Below, in pieces: positions 8,837-17,614 of a stretch of DNA of 64,000 nucleotides (position 1 is its first letter; each line of letters opens with the position of its first letter). The notes beneath the pieces were generated by a model. That model had not been told where the DNA came from and made no database searches. It was given only the letters and a program-made list of their open reading frames with translations. The translations under genes and the position numbers were made by a program. The DNA is from AP-16 sp046727735 (GTDB lineage Bacteria > Pseudomonadota > Alphaproteobacteria > Rhizobiales > Xanthobacteraceae): NCBI GenBank assembly GCA_046727735.1, contig JBKPDF010000025.1:40151-104150 (forward strand), in the 5' to 3' direction.

Positions 8837-9688
8837 TTAGGCCGGAATGATCGCCACGATCTCGAAGGTCACCGGATCCACGATCACGAGCTCATCCTCG
8901 TAATAGAAGAACCGGTAGCCGCGATATTGCGGCACGATCGTCACGAATTCCGAAGGCAGCACGAACAGGTGGAAATGCCTCGGGATGTGCACGCCGGGGC
9001 GAAGATCGAAATCCACCCTGCTCACCCGGAACCGGTCGAAGCGAGCCCGATCGCGCACGAACACGTCGTGCATTCGCGTCCGCTGATCCGAGCTCAGCTC
9101 CACGCTACGCCCGGTATGCTCGCGAGCGAATCCAGGGCCCCGGTCGGTCTTGGTCGTTCCGAAGCGTTCCGAACGCTCACCACGACCGAACCGCTCGGTT
9201 TCGCTGCGGGTCGTACCGAGGCGCTCGTTACGCTCGCCGCGGCCGATCCGCTCGCCGCTCTCGCCGCGATTCGTGCCTAGCCGCTCGTTGCGCTCGCCGC
9301 GACCCAGCTGCTTGCCGGTTTCGCCGCGTTGCTCGCCCAGCTGCTTGCCGCGCTCGCCGCGCTGCTCGCCGAGCTGCTTGCCGCGCTCGCCGCGCTGCTC
9401 GCCCAGCTGCTTGCCGCGCTCGCCACGCTCTTCCCCGAGCGCCTGACCGCGTTGCTCATGCGTTCCACCGAGCTGGCCGCCGCCACGGCTTTGCGTACTC
9501 ATCCCTTCGCTACGGCCGCCGCCACCACCCTGGTGGCGCTCCATGCTGCCGCTGCTGCCGCTCATGCCGGCGCCGCCACCCGTTCCGCCACCGCCCCCGG
9601 GGTTTTGCGCGGACGCGATGGTCATACCGGTGGCGAGGGCTGCCGCCGCAGTCGTCACCAAAAACGCGTTCCTCAGCGTTCTCCTCAT
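8837..9688 (-). CDS. DUF1236-domain secreted protein with Gly/Arg/Gln repeats
   Basis: A 283-residue exported protein starting at the ATG at 9688, which has an AAGGAGA site; the signal peptide runs to about ASAQN. The middle third is a low-complexity region built on imperfect repeats of GERGKQLGEQR (three to four copies) that grade into GRGERNERLGT units. The last about 80 residues are the DUF1236 domain (GVHIPRHFHLF, LVIVDPVTFEIVAIIP). DUF1236 is common in Bradyrhizobium-like genomes and its role is unknown, probably in the envelope. A strong terminator follows. Confidence 0.9.
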   Translation of the reverse strand: MRRTLRNAFLVTTAAAALATGMTIASAQNPGGGGGTGGGAGMSGSSGSMERHQGGGGGRSEGMSTQSRGGGQLGGTHEQRGQALGEERGERGKQLGEQRGERGKQLGEQRGERGKQLGEQRGETGKQLGRGERNERLGTNRGESGERIGRGERNERLGTTRSETERFGRGERSERFGTTKTDRGPGFAREHTGRSVELSSDQRTRMHDVFVRDRARFDRFRVSRVDFDLRPGVHIPRHFHLFVLPSEFVTIVPQYRGYRFFYYEDELVIVDPVTFEIVAIIPA

Positions 9689-9850
9689 CGGAAAGTCTCC
9701 TTGCTGAACTCCCCAGTGCTGACCCTCTGCTAACGCGCAGCACGCCAGCAAGGTTCTAATTGGAATCTCGCGATCTCAGCGGATTTCACCGGAATTCGCC
9801 GGCAAATCCGCCGAAACTCGCCAAACGCGCCGAAAAAAGCCCAAACGCGC

Positions 9851-10006
9851 TTAAAGTCGTCCGAGCAGCGCAAGGATGATGATGATGATCAGGATCAGCC
9901 CCAGAATTCCGCCCGGCCCGTAGCCCCACCCGGAGCTGTACGGCCAAGTCGGCAACGCGCCGATCAGCAGAAGAATGAGGATGATGATCAGAATGGTCGA
10001 GAGCAT
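9851..10006 (-). CDS. DUF3309-family small membrane protein
   Basis: A 51-residue protein, MLSTILIIILILLLIGALP, then WPYSSGWGYGPGG and a second hydrophobic helix ending LLGRL. This is the characteristic two-helix DUF3309 pattern with a central Trp/Tyr/Gly turn. It is an inner-membrane microprotein of unknown function, often near stress genes such as the DUF1236 and CsbD genes here. Confidence 0.9.
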   Translation of the reverse strand: MLSTILIIILILLLIGALPTWPYSSGWGYGPGGILGLILIIIIILALLGRL

Positions 10007-10024
10007 GTTGGCCTCCAAGGCCAG

Positions 10025-10276
10025 TCAACGCAAAATATTACCTCCGGTTCCCGGCGTGCTGGTGAGCCACGCTCGCTGTTGCGGCGCCGGCAAACAGCCC
10101 GGTTTCGGTGCAAAGCTGCATGCGGCCGGCGCGGCCTCTAGAGGGCGCTCGCCCGGATCGGGCGGCGGATCGCCGGCGGGATCCGCGCTCGGCTCGTCGG
10201 GATCGCGCCGAGGTTTGGGCGCAGGCTCCGGCGGTTCGATGCGCGGCCTATTCGGAGCCTTCGGGTTCGCGTTCAT
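10025..10276 (-). CDS. Possible proline-rich small protein
   Basis: The minus frame from the ATG at 10276 gives 83 residues beginning MNANPKAPNRPRIEPPEPAPK, with repeated PPPDPGERP-type runs. Similar short, proline- and aspartate-rich proteins occur in related genomes, but low-complexity GC-rich DNA produces such frames by chance and the ribosome site is weak. The rest of the 10007-10466 spacer shows nothing else. Confidence 0.35.
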   Translation of the reverse strand: MNANPKAPNRPRIEPPEPAPKPRRDPDEPSADPAGDPPPDPGERPLEAAPAACSFAPKPGCLPAPQQRAWLTSTPGTGGNILR

Positions 10277-10466
10277 GCTCGCTGCATTTCCAATTCTCTT
10301 GGCATTGGATTGTTTCTCATTTCCGAGGCGCCCGTCGCACGGCGGAATCTGCGGAACGCTGCAGAACAAGCCCGTAGAGAAGAACGCGCGTAGAAGTCCG
10401 GCATTTCGCCGCAGGAACTCCGGGGCAGCGATCAGGTTTCTCGATCATCAGTGAAAGAACGGAGCA

Positions 10467-10643
10467 ATGATGGACAAGGATCGTGTCAAAGGTGCTGCCG
10501 AACAGGCAAAAGGCAAGGTGAAAGAGCAGGCCGGCAAGCTGACCGGCGACACCAAGCTCGAGTCGGAAGGCAAGGTCGATAAAACCGCGGGCAGAATCCG
10601 CAACACGGTCGGCGGGATGAAGGACTCTCTGCGCGACCGCTGA
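10467..10643 (+). CDS. CsbD-family stress protein
   Basis: A 58-residue hydrophilic protein, MMDKDRVKGAAEQAKGKVKE, with the CsbD pattern of K-G-x-x-x-x-x-K-G-x-x-K-E and a second half SEGKVDKTAGRIRN. CsbD proteins are small cytoplasmic general-stress proteins of unknown mechanism. Two adjacent ATG codons (10467, 10470) are possible starts. Confidence 0.93.
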   Translation: MMDKDRVKGAAEQAKGKVKEQAGKLTGDTKLESEGKVDKTAGRIRNTVGGMKDSLRDR

Positions 10644-10701
10644 CGTTGGCGCTGACGTGCATTCGAGGGCCGGCTCGACATCCTCGGGCCGGCCCTTCGA
10701 T

Positions 10702-10935
10702 TCAGGAGCGCTCGGCGCCCGGGACAATGCTGAGCTGCGCTTCGGTGAGCAGCCCCGCGAGCCCGTCCGCGATCGATTTGCGCAATTCTTCATCGGGGGC
10801 GTCGCACGCACGCCATACCGCTACTCTCGGCTCGCCGCCCGGACGTTCCCAAGCAAGATTGTACCGAATGATGAGCCCCGCGGCCTTCATCGCCTCCAAT
10901 CCATCGACAATCCCGCTGTGTCTCGTCCTCTCCAT
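10702..10935 (-). CDS. Small hypothetical protein
   Basis: A 77-residue protein (MERTRHSGIVDGLEAMKAAG) with alternating helical and beta-like segments, including ERPGGEPRVAVWRACDAPDEELRKSIADGLAGLL. It has the normal amino-acid balance of a globular cytoplasmic protein and no transmembrane segment. No family is recognised. The 270 bases on its upstream side hold no other gene. Confidence 0.6.
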   Translation of the reverse strand: MERTRHSGIVDGLEAMKAAGLIIRYNLAWERPGGEPRVAVWRACDAPDEELRKSIADGLAGLLTEAQLSIVPGAERS

Positions 10936-11204
10936 GGTGTCCCTCCAATTCGCCGCTGCGCCACGGCGTCCGAGAGAAAATCAACACCTTTGCCGGAAGT
11001 TCCGAAACAGATTTCCGCGGCATGCTGTGAGCGAGCTCACACGCGATGCTTCGTCTGTGGTGCCAATCTACGTTGACGGCGACACCGGCAATTTCCTCCC
11101 TTGCACGGTCGTCGCGCGTCTGGCCCCGGTGCTTCCGAGCGCGCCGGGGTTCTTTTTGCGCGCCGGTCTTTTTGCACGCGCAGACGCGAGCGATCCTTCG
11201 CGGC

Positions 11205-12335
11205 TCAGCGATCAGGGGTCAACCGTTGCAGAAATTCCCGCAGCCTCGCTGCCCATTTTTCTGCATCGACCCCGCTCGCGAGATGTCCCTTGTCGCTGTC
11301 GAGCTCGACATAGGTCGCATCGACGCCCGCCGCCTTCAGCTTTTCCATGACGCCGGGCGCGATCGAGGCTGGGAACAACTGATCGGTCGTGGACAGCACG
11401 TACAGAACCCTGGCCTTGATCCGGGAAAGGCCCTGCTCCGCGTCGAATTGCGCCGCGACCCGGCGCAGCGTGATCAGCGAGTTCGCGTCGAATGCATCGG
11501 CCCACGGCTCGGCGAGCGCGCGGACGGCTTCCTCACGCGCCGCCGGATCGGGAAAGCGATCGATCAACTGTTGCTCGATGCCGTAGCGTTTCAAGGTGGC
11601 GACCCGGTACGCGACCATGGCCGATCGAATTCCGCCGTTCTCGTAGTAACGCCCGCCGTTCCAGTTGGGATGATTGGCGAACTGCGCAACGAGGTCCTGG
11701 ACGGCGCGCTCGCCGCCGCTGCCTTTCGGCGCGGTTACCGCCGCGACGATGCCCTCCATGAACTCGGGAAAGGTCACCGCCCATTGAAACGCCTGGTATC
11801 CGCCGAACGACGGGCCCGCGACCGCGACGAGATGTTTCACGCCGAAATGATCCAGCAGGCGGCGCTGCGCGCGGACGATGTCGGCGAGCACGATCGGCGG
11901 AAAATCCGGCCCGTATGGCTTCCCGGTCGCCGGGTTGCGACTCGCGGGGCTGGTCGAGCCGTAGGACGAGCCGAGCATGTTCGAGGAGACGACGAACAGC
12001 CGATCGGTATCGATCGGGCGCCCCGGACCGACCAGGGCGTCCCACCATCCCGGCTCCTGCTCGCGGACACCGCGCGGCGCCCTGCCGGGCGCATAGCGGC
12101 CTGCGGCGTGATGGCTGCTGGTGAATCCGTGCGCGAGCAGCAGCGCGTTGCGCCCGCTCGTGTCGAGCCGCCCATAGGTTTCATAGGCGATCGCCGCTTC
12201 CGGCAGTACCGTGCCGCATTCGAGCGCGAAATCGCGGATCGTGAACGTGCGGCTCTCGACGTTGTCGATCCCGCTCGCCGGCGCCGCCGGGGCGGGGCTG
12301 GCCGCGCGTGCCGTGACGGAGGTCGGGCTGTTCAT
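11205..12335 (-). CDS. MetX-like alpha/beta-fold acyltransferase or hydrolase
   Basis: A 376-residue protein related to homoserine O-acetyltransferase: FTIRDFALECGTVLPEAAIAYETYG near the N-terminus, the LLLAHGFTSS oxyanion region, nucleophile Ser176 in AGPSFGGYQ, Asp318 in STTDQLFP and His351 in DKGHLASG. In true MetX the nucleophile elbow usually reads GGSMGG, so this GPSFGG version is probably a paralogue and homoserine acetylation should not be assumed. Its ATG overlaps the stop of the upstream methyltransferase (ATGA), so the two are translationally coupled. Confidence 0.85.
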   Translation of the reverse strand: MNSPTSVTARAASPAPAAPASGIDNVESRTFTIRDFALECGTVLPEAAIAYETYGRLDTSGRNALLLAHGFTSSHHAAGRYAPGRAPRGVREQEPGWWDALVGPGRPIDTDRLFVVSSNMLGSSYGSTSPASRNPATGKPYGPDFPPIVLADIVRAQRRLLDHFGVKHLVAVAGPSFGGYQAFQWAVTFPEFMEGIVAAVTAPKGSGGERAVQDLVAQFANHPNWNGGRYYENGGIRSAMVAYRVATLKRYGIEQQLIDRFPDPAAREEAVRALAEPWADAFDANSLITLRRVAAQFDAEQGLSRIKARVLYVLSTTDQLFPASIAPGVMEKLKAAGVDATYVELDSDKGHLASGVDAEKWAARLREFLQRLTPDR

Positions 12336-13120
12336 CCGGAACTCTCCTGCTCGAGTGGCTTGCGAAACACGAAAAGATCGACGTCGACCGCGACCTCGCG
12401 GTCCTGCGGGATGAGGGCGCAGTGGCGCCGCAGGCGTTCCATCCCGGAGCGAAATTCCGCGTCGGAAATCGATGCAAGGTCGGAGAAGCCGCGCAGGCCG
12501 ACCCGCTCGGCATATTCCCTCGGACTGCGATTCTGCGGATGCCGCACCACACCGTGGTGGGTGAGCGCCAGACCGCAGTGCTCGAGGCAGGAGATCAAAT
12601 CGCGACGCGACGGCATGATTGCCTCGTTCACTTTTCGCGCCGAGGGAAAGAACCGCAGATAGAGTTCGGAATCGAGGGCTTCGAGCGTGGCGGTCCGCAC
12701 GCACAGATAGCCGCCGGCTCGCAGCACCCTGGCAATCTCGCGGCCGGCCTCGGGTTTGTCCGGAACGTGGTGCCACATCATCGAAGCGAATACGAGATCG
12801 GCGCAGGCGTCGCGCAACGGCAGCCGTCCGGCCGCCGCCTGAAGGTAGCCGCAATGCGGCGCATGCGCGGCGGCGGCGACGCCGAGCATGTTCCGGCTCG
12901 GATCGACGGCGACGACATATGCCGAGAACCGCTGTTGCAGCGGCGCGACGAACCGGCCCGTGCCGCAGCCCAAATCGACGATGGTGCGGATCTCATGGCC
13001 GGGCACGTGGCGCGCGATCGCGTCGAGCCACATCGCCATGGTTTGCGGCGCGATGCGCCGCGCCTCGACATAGCGAAGGTGGAGATCGCTCGTGTCATAA
13101 TCGAAACGCTGGCCGAGCAT
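12332..13120 (-). CDS. Class I SAM-dependent methyltransferase
   Basis: A 262-residue cytoplasmic protein. Motif I is IVDLGCGTGRFVAPL and the acidic residue after strand 2 is in VVAVDPSRNML. A post-II segment RLPLRDACADLVFASMMWHHV and motif III RVLRAGGYLCVRT follow. The order fits methyltransferase type 11 small-molecule enzymes; the substrate is unknown. Start at the ATG at 13120, MLGQRFDYDTSDLHLRY. It is the first gene of a two-gene operon with the MetX-like protein. It is not a typical MetW, which is shorter. Confidence 0.9.
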   Translation of the reverse strand: MLGQRFDYDTSDLHLRYVEARRIAPQTMAMWLDAIARHVPGHEIRTIVDLGCGTGRFVAPLQQRFSAYVVAVDPSRNMLGVAAAAHAPHCGYLQAAAGRLPLRDACADLVFASMMWHHVPDKPEAGREIARVLRAGGYLCVRTATLEALDSELYLRFFPSARKVNEAIMPSRRDLISCLEHCGLALTHHGVVRHPQNRSPREYAERVGLRGFSDLASISDAEFRSGMERLRRHCALIPQDREVAVDVDLFVFRKPLEQESSG

Positions 13121-13192
13121 GGCTGGCAGGTTTGCCGGTTCCGGGACTCGCGTATCCTGTAGCACAGCCGGACAGGCCGCTTCCAAAACCCC

Positions 13193-13744
13193 ATGCGGGA
13201 CATTTCCGACATTTCCAGCTTCATTCTTGCCAGACCGTCGATGGTCCGGGCGCTGGATGCGGTGGCGACCCTCGGCCTGCCGGATGCATGGATCGGAGCG
13301 GGGTTCATCCGCAATGCGATTTGGGACGCCGTGCACGGCGTGGCGAAGCCTCCTGCTCCGCAGGACATCGACGTGGTCTTTTTCGATGCCGTGGCGCCGA
13401 GCGCCGAAAACGACGTTGCGATCCAGGCCAAATTGACGGACCGCTGGCCGCAACTGCGCTGGTCGGTGACAAATCAGGCCCGCATGCACGTGCAAAACGC
13501 CGACCCGCCCTACCGCGATGCGGAGGACGGCATTCGTCATTGGCCCGAGACTGCGACGGCGATCGCGGCAAGGTGGAGGAACGGCCGCGTCGAGTTGGTC
13601 GCGCCGCACGGCGTCGACGACTTAGTGAGCCTGATCGTTCGCCCGACGCCGGCATTTCGAACGAAAGTCGACGTCGTGCGCCGCAGAGCGCGCGAGAAAG
13701 CTTGGCTGTCGCGCTGGCCGCGACTGGTTCTGTTCGATATGTAG
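13193..13744 (+). CDS. Nucleotidyltransferase-family protein (NTP_transf_8 / DUF925-like)
   Basis: A 183-residue protein divergent from the methyltransferase. WIGAGFIRNAIWDAVHG and PQDIDVVFFD are the two signature segments of this family, the second providing the paired metal-binding aspartates of the nucleotidyltransferase fold; NGRVELVAPHGVDDL is the third conserved block. The reaction is unknown for most members. Confidence 0.88.
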   Translation: MRDISDISSFILARPSMVRALDAVATLGLPDAWIGAGFIRNAIWDAVHGVAKPPAPQDIDVVFFDAVAPSAENDVAIQAKLTDRWPQLRWSVTNQARMHVQNADPPYRDAEDGIRHWPETATAIAARWRNGRVELVAPHGVDDLVSLIVRPTPAFRTKVDVVRRRAREKAWLSRWPRLVLFDM

Positions 13745-13793
13745 CTCCCTCGAAGGGATCACCGCGCCCGTTCACACGCCAGGCTTGGCAATC

Positions 13794-14357
13794 ATGCTGC
13801 TGCGCTTTTTCATCATCGGCTGTTGGATCGCGTTCGCGCTCTATTGGGCCGCGAACGCGGCGTCCACGAAGCGCACCGCGGAGCGGCAGAACTGGGCGAG
13901 CCGCGCCGGCCATCTCCTTCTGCTCGCTTTCGCGTTCCTGCTGCTGTTCGACGCGGTTCCGATCGAGCCGTTGCGGCTGCGCATCATCGAGCCCACAGCC
14001 CGCGTGCAAACCGTCGCGGCGCTGCTGTGCGCGTGCGGGCTCTTTGTCGCGCTGTGGGCGCGCCGCACGATCGGCGCCAACTGGAGCGGCATCGTCACGC
14101 TCAAGCGGGATCATGAGCTGGTGACGACCGGGCCGTATCGACACGTCCGCCATCCGATCTATTCCGCCATTCTGATGATGTATTTCGCCACGGCGCTGGC
14201 GTTCGGCCGAGTAGGCGGCTTCGTCGGTTTCGCGCTATGTGTTGCGAGCCTCTGGATCAAGCTGCGCCAGGAAGAAGCGCTGATGATGCGGCATTTTCCC
14301 GAGGAGTATCCCGCGTACCGCGCCCACGTGAAGGCGCTGATCCCGTTTGTGGTCTGA
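13794..14357 (+). CDS. Isoprenylcysteine carboxyl methyltransferase-family membrane protein
   Basis: A 187-residue inner-membrane protein with four to five hydrophobic helices. The conserved C-terminal core is LVTTGPYRHVRHPIYSA, followed by a hydrophobic hairpin and EEALMMRHFPEEYPAYRAHV, the SAM-binding signature of ICMT/PEMT-type enzymes. Bacterial members methylate unknown lipids or are uncharacterised. The ATG at 13794 is preferred over an upstream TTG. A second member lies at 48677-49261. Confidence 0.9.
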   Translation: MLLRFFIIGCWIAFALYWAANAASTKRTAERQNWASRAGHLLLLAFAFLLLFDAVPIEPLRLRIIEPTARVQTVAALLCACGLFVALWARRTIGANWSGIVTLKRDHELVTTGPYRHVRHPIYSAILMMYFATALAFGRVGGFVGFALCVASLWIKLRQEEALMMRHFPEEYPAYRAHVKALIPFVV

Positions 14358-14468
14358 CGGCCCTGGAGCTGCCGGCCGGGTCCGGCTTGCAACTTGCCGG
14401 GCGCTTCGCTAGGCAGGCCGCGCGCCGGCCGATGTGCCGCTCCCCATCTCCCGCTCGATGCAGGTGCC

Positions 14469-14780
14469 ATGGCCCACGCGGCCGCGAAAATCTCGTTCGT
14501 ATCGCTCGGCTGCCCCGAGGCGTTGGTCGATTCCGAGCGCATCCTCACCCGGCTGCGCGCAGAGGGTTACGAGCTCACGCGTGGGCATCGCGGCGCCGAC
14601 ATCGTGATCGTCGATACCAGCGGCTTCCTCGAATCCGCGCAGGCGAGCCGACGTCCGTTGCGCGTCGGCGAGGTCGTCACTGCCCGGATCGAGCGTGCCG
14701 ACGTCTACGATCCGCAACGGCACCGCGGTCGGGTTCTGATTGGCTCATGCAGAACCGGCGCGATTGCAAGCAGCCAATGA
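14469..14780 (+). pseudogene. rimO: rimO relic: N-terminus joined to C-terminal TRAM end
   Basis: The frame starts like the ribosomal protein S12 methylthiotransferase RimO (KISFVSLGCPEALVDSE, then GADIVIVDTSGFLESAQ), then jumps directly to the RimO C-terminal phrase SRRPLRVGEVVTARIERADVYD. The whole radical-SAM core, more than 300 residues in the intact enzyme, is missing in a single in-frame deletion. The second cluster cysteine of the N-terminal domain (normally NTCGF) is Ser here. The remaining 103 residues cannot catalyse methylthiolation. The frame stays open, so a peptide may still be made. Confidence 0.88.
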
Positions 14781-14787
14781 GGATTGC

Positions 14788-15684
14788 GTGAGCCTGCGCG
14801 CCGAACTCGTGCGTCTGGGTCTGCGCTTGTTCCTCAAGCACCGCGACCGCGGCGACATCACCGCGGCCGGCATGCGGCGGTGGCGCACCGCCGTCGAGCG
14901 GTTCGTTCCCAACCCGCCCTCCGGCACCGAGACGGTCGCGATCGATGCCGGCGGGGTCCCGGCGGTTCGCGTCAGCACCCGGGCCTCGCGAGCCGACCGC
15001 CACGTGTTGTTCCTGCACGGAGGCGGGTTCGTCACCGGGTCATCGTCGCTTTACCGACACCTGACGTGGCGACTTGCGGACGCCGCACGCGGCAACCTGC
15101 TCTCCGTCGATTATCGGCTCGCGCCCGACCATCCGTTTCCGGCGGCGCTCGACGACGCCGTTGCCGCCTATCGCTGGCTGCTTGCGAACGGCGCCGATCC
15201 CCTGCACGTCGCGGTAATCGGCGATTCCGCCGGCGGCAATCTGGCCTTCGCGATGCTGCTGAAAGCGCGCGACGAGGGCCTGCGGCTTCCGGCCGCCGCG
15301 GTCGGGCTCTCGCCATGGCTCGATCTCACGCTCGAGAGCCCCTCGCTCAAGCGCAACGCGAAAGCCGATCCGATGCTCAATGCCGACGAAGCGCCGAAGC
15401 TCGTCCGCTATTACCTCAACGACTTGGATCCGCGCTTACCCTATGCGTCGCCGCTCCATGGCGATCCGGCGGGGCTGCCCCCGACGCTGATCCAGGTCGG
15501 CAGCGACGAGATGCTGCACGACGAGGCGGTGCGCATGGCGGAGAAGCTGCGCGCTGCCGGACGCGAGGTCGAGCTCGAGATCTGGCCGCGCATGCCGCAT
15601 GTCTGGCACCTGTTCGCCAGCATCCTCCCGGAAGCGCGGCAGGCGATCGCGCGCATCGGCTCATTCCTGCAGCGCAGATTGTGA
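14788..15684 (+). CDS. HSL-family alpha/beta hydrolase (esterase/lipase)
   Basis: A 298-residue hydrolase of the hormone-sensitive-lipase group. The oxyanion motif HGGG is at residues 77-80, the nucleophile is Ser147 in GDSAGGN, the acid is Asp240 in VGSDEML and the base is His271 in MPHVWH. YRLAPDHPFPAALDD is also typical. The GTG at 14788 is chosen because GAGGA lies five bases upstream; a TTG at 14740 in the same frame would overlap the rimO relic. It likely hydrolyses short-chain esters; the natural substrate is unknown. Confidence 0.92.
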   Translation: MSLRAELVRLGLRLFLKHRDRGDITAAGMRRWRTAVERFVPNPPSGTETVAIDAGGVPAVRVSTRASRADRHVLFLHGGGFVTGSSSLYRHLTWRLADAARGNLLSVDYRLAPDHPFPAALDDAVAAYRWLLANGADPLHVAVIGDSAGGNLAFAMLLKARDEGLRLPAAAVGLSPWLDLTLESPSLKRNAKADPMLNADEAPKLVRYYLNDLDPRLPYASPLHGDPAGLPPTLIQVGSDEMLHDEAVRMAEKLRAAGREVELEIWPRMPHVWHLFASILPEARQAIARIGSFLQRRL

Positions 15685-15700
15685 GCCGTGGAGACTCACC

Positions 15701-15791
15701 GTCATTGCCGGGCTTGACCCGGCAAATCCATGCATACCATGCCTAAAACCAGAGGCTGCATGGGTGCGCGGGTCGAGCCCGCACATGACGA
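15701..15791. repeat. Interspersed palindromic element, family A
   Basis: GTCATTGCCGGGCTTGACCC at one end pairs with a GGGTCGAGCCCGCACATGAC-like end around a variable centre. The same outer arms recur at 26245, 27106 and, more degenerate, 36866, always between genes. This is the kind of extragenic palindrome found in many copies in Bradyrhizobium-like genomes. Confidence 0.8.
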
Positions 15792-15821
15792 GCGAAAAAT
15801 CAATGACCCGCGACGACAACG

Positions 15822-16793
15822 TCACGGAATGAGGACGGTCGAGCCCGTGGTTTTTCGGCTTTCGAGATCCTGGTGAGCTTTGGCCGCGTCCTTGAGTGCG
15901 TATTTCTGGTTGATCGGAATTTTCACCGCCCCGCTTTTCACGACCGAGAATAGGTCGTTGGCGCTCGCCAACAGATCCTCGCGCTTCGCCGTGTAGGTGA
16001 CGAGCGTCGGCCGCGTGACGTAGAGCGAGCCTTTTTGCGACAGGATGCCGAGATTGAATGCCTCGATCGGCCCTGACGCGTTGCCGAAGCTCACGAACAG
16101 GCCGAGCGGGCGCAGGCAGTCGAGCGAGCCCGGGAACGTGGCCTTGCCGACGCCGTCATACACCACCGGGCAGAGCGCGCCCTTGGTGATGTCCTTTACC
16201 CGAGCGACGAAATCCTCCTCGGTGTAGACGATCGCGTGGTGGCAGCCGTGGGCTTTGGCAAGCCCGGCCTTCTGCTTCGAGCCGACCGTACCGATCACAT
16301 TGGCGCCGAGGTGGTTGGCCCATTGGCATGCGATCAGGCCGATGCCGCCGGCCGCCGCATGGAGCAGCACGTTGTCCCCGCGCTGGACCCTGTAGGTACG
16401 CCGCAGCAGATATTGCACGGTCATGCCCTTGAGCATCATGCCGGCGGCCTGCTCGTAGGAAATGCCGTCGGGCAGCTTTACGGCGCGCTCCGCAGGCAAC
16501 AGGCGCTCGGCCGCATAGCTGCCGATCAGCACCCATGCGACCCGGTCGCCGACCTTCAAATCCGCCACGCCGGCACCAACCGCGGTGACCTCCCCCGCCC
16601 CTTCATTCCCCAGCGTGAACGGCTGCGACGGGGCCGGATAAAGACCGCTGCGGAAATAAGTATCGATGTAATTGAGCCCGCAGGCATGGACCCCGACCTT
16701 GATCTCGCCCTGCTTGGGGGCACCAACTTCGACGTCCTCGTATTTCATGACTTCGGGACCGCCGGGCTTGTGGACTCGGATTGCTGCGACCAT
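15822..16793 (-). CDS. Quinone oxidoreductase (zeta-crystallin-like MDR family)
   Basis: A 323-residue cytoplasmic oxidoreductase. It begins MVAAIRVHKPGGPEVMKYED, has the substrate-domain phrase HACGLNYIDTYFRSGLYP and the TLGNEGAGEV signature, and the NADPH-binding motif LLHAAAGGIGLIACQWANHLGA. The zinc-binding cysteines of alcohol dehydrogenases are absent, as expected for QOR. It reduces quinones using NADPH with one-electron transfer in characterised members. Confidence 0.94.
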   Translation of the reverse strand: MVAAIRVHKPGGPEVMKYEDVEVGAPKQGEIKVGVHACGLNYIDTYFRSGLYPAPSQPFTLGNEGAGEVTAVGAGVADLKVGDRVAWVLIGSYAAERLLPAERAVKLPDGISYEQAAGMMLKGMTVQYLLRRTYRVQRGDNVLLHAAAGGIGLIACQWANHLGANVIGTVGSKQKAGLAKAHGCHHAIVYTEEDFVARVKDITKGALCPVVYDGVGKATFPGSLDCLRPLGLFVSFGNASGPIEAFNLGILSQKGSLYVTRPTLVTYTAKREDLLASANDLFSVVKSGAVKIPINQKYALKDAAKAHQDLESRKTTGSTVLIP

Positions 16794-16966
16794 GGCTCGC
16801 TCCTGTGCGAACGCGCGTTCGAGGGGGCGCCGATACCGGCGGCATCGGCCTATGCGGGGCCGCGATCATAGGTTCGTCGCGCCGGGACGCAAGCCAGCGG
16901 CGCTGTGCGGACGCCGGGTTCCTGCGCATCCCGTGCTAGCGTGCGGCGGTTCGATCGGAGGAGCAC

Positions 16967-17614
16967 ATGGACAAACGCGGGCTTCTGCAACGCTGCACGT
17001 CGATCGGCACCAGCACTTGGTCGGACGCCCTCGATGCTTGCGAGATCTCCGGCGTTGCGCGGGGCCTCGTTCAGCGCAGCGGCCGCGGCCGTTTCGCGGG
17101 CTTTGCCGTGACTGCGCGGGAGCACGCGGGCGAGCGCGGCAGCTTCCCGCGCGCGGATTTCGGGGTCGGCAAGATGATCGCGGCCGTCGCCCCGGGGGAT
17201 GTGCTGCTGGTGGACGTGGGCGGCGCCGATATTTCGACCTTCGGAGGGCTTGCCGCGCTCGCGACCAAAAAACGCGGCGCCGCTGCCGTGGTGGTCGACG
17301 GCGCCTGCCGCGATATCGAAGAGATCCGTGCGACCGATCTGTGGCTCGCGAGCCGCTCCGTCACGCCCACGACCGGCAAGACCCGGCTGAAACTCGCGAG
17401 CCTGAACGAGCCCATCGCGGTCGGCGGCATCGCGGTTGCGCCGGGCGATCTCGTCGTGGGCGACGGCACCGGGATCGTGGTGATCCCGCAAGGCGAGCTC
17501 GCGCGCGTGCTTGAGGCGGCCGAGCGCATGCTCGCGACGGATGCCGCGATCGAGCAGGCGCTTCACGCCGGCAAATCGTTTTCCGAAGCGGCCGCCGCAG
17601 CCGATTACATTTGA
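16967..17614 (+). CDS. RraA-like / HMG-CHA aldolase-family protein
   Basis: A 215-residue protein with the family fold: STWSDALDACEISGVARGL at the N-terminus, the GDVLLVDVGGADISTFGGLAALATKKRG core, then AAVVVDGACRDIEEI, which contains the DGxxRD divalent-metal motif, and VGDGTGIVVIPQG late. The family includes 4-hydroxy-4-methyl-2-oxoglutarate aldolases and the RNase E regulator RraA; I cannot assign which. It may be co-transcribed with the two small genes that follow. Confidence 0.88.
   Translation: MDKRGLLQRCTSIGTSTWSDALDACEISGVARGLVQRSGRGRFAGFAVTAREHAGERGSFPRADFGVGKMIAAVAPGDVLLVDVGGADISTFGGLAALATKKRGAAAVVVDGACRDIEEIRATDLWLASRSVTPTTGKTRLKLASLNEPIAVGGIAVAPGDLVVGDGTGIVVIPQGELARVLEAAERMLATDAAIEQALHAGKSFSEAAAAADYI

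Noticed and set aside
9277..9486. Repeated GC-rich units as a CRISPR-like array
   Set aside because: The units are in-frame codon repeats of the DUF1236 protein, with no spacers.
12332..13120. MetW assignment for the methyltransferase next to the MetX-like gene
   Set aside because: It is longer than MetW, lacks the MetW-type motif I, and lies upstream rather than downstream of the MetX-like gene.
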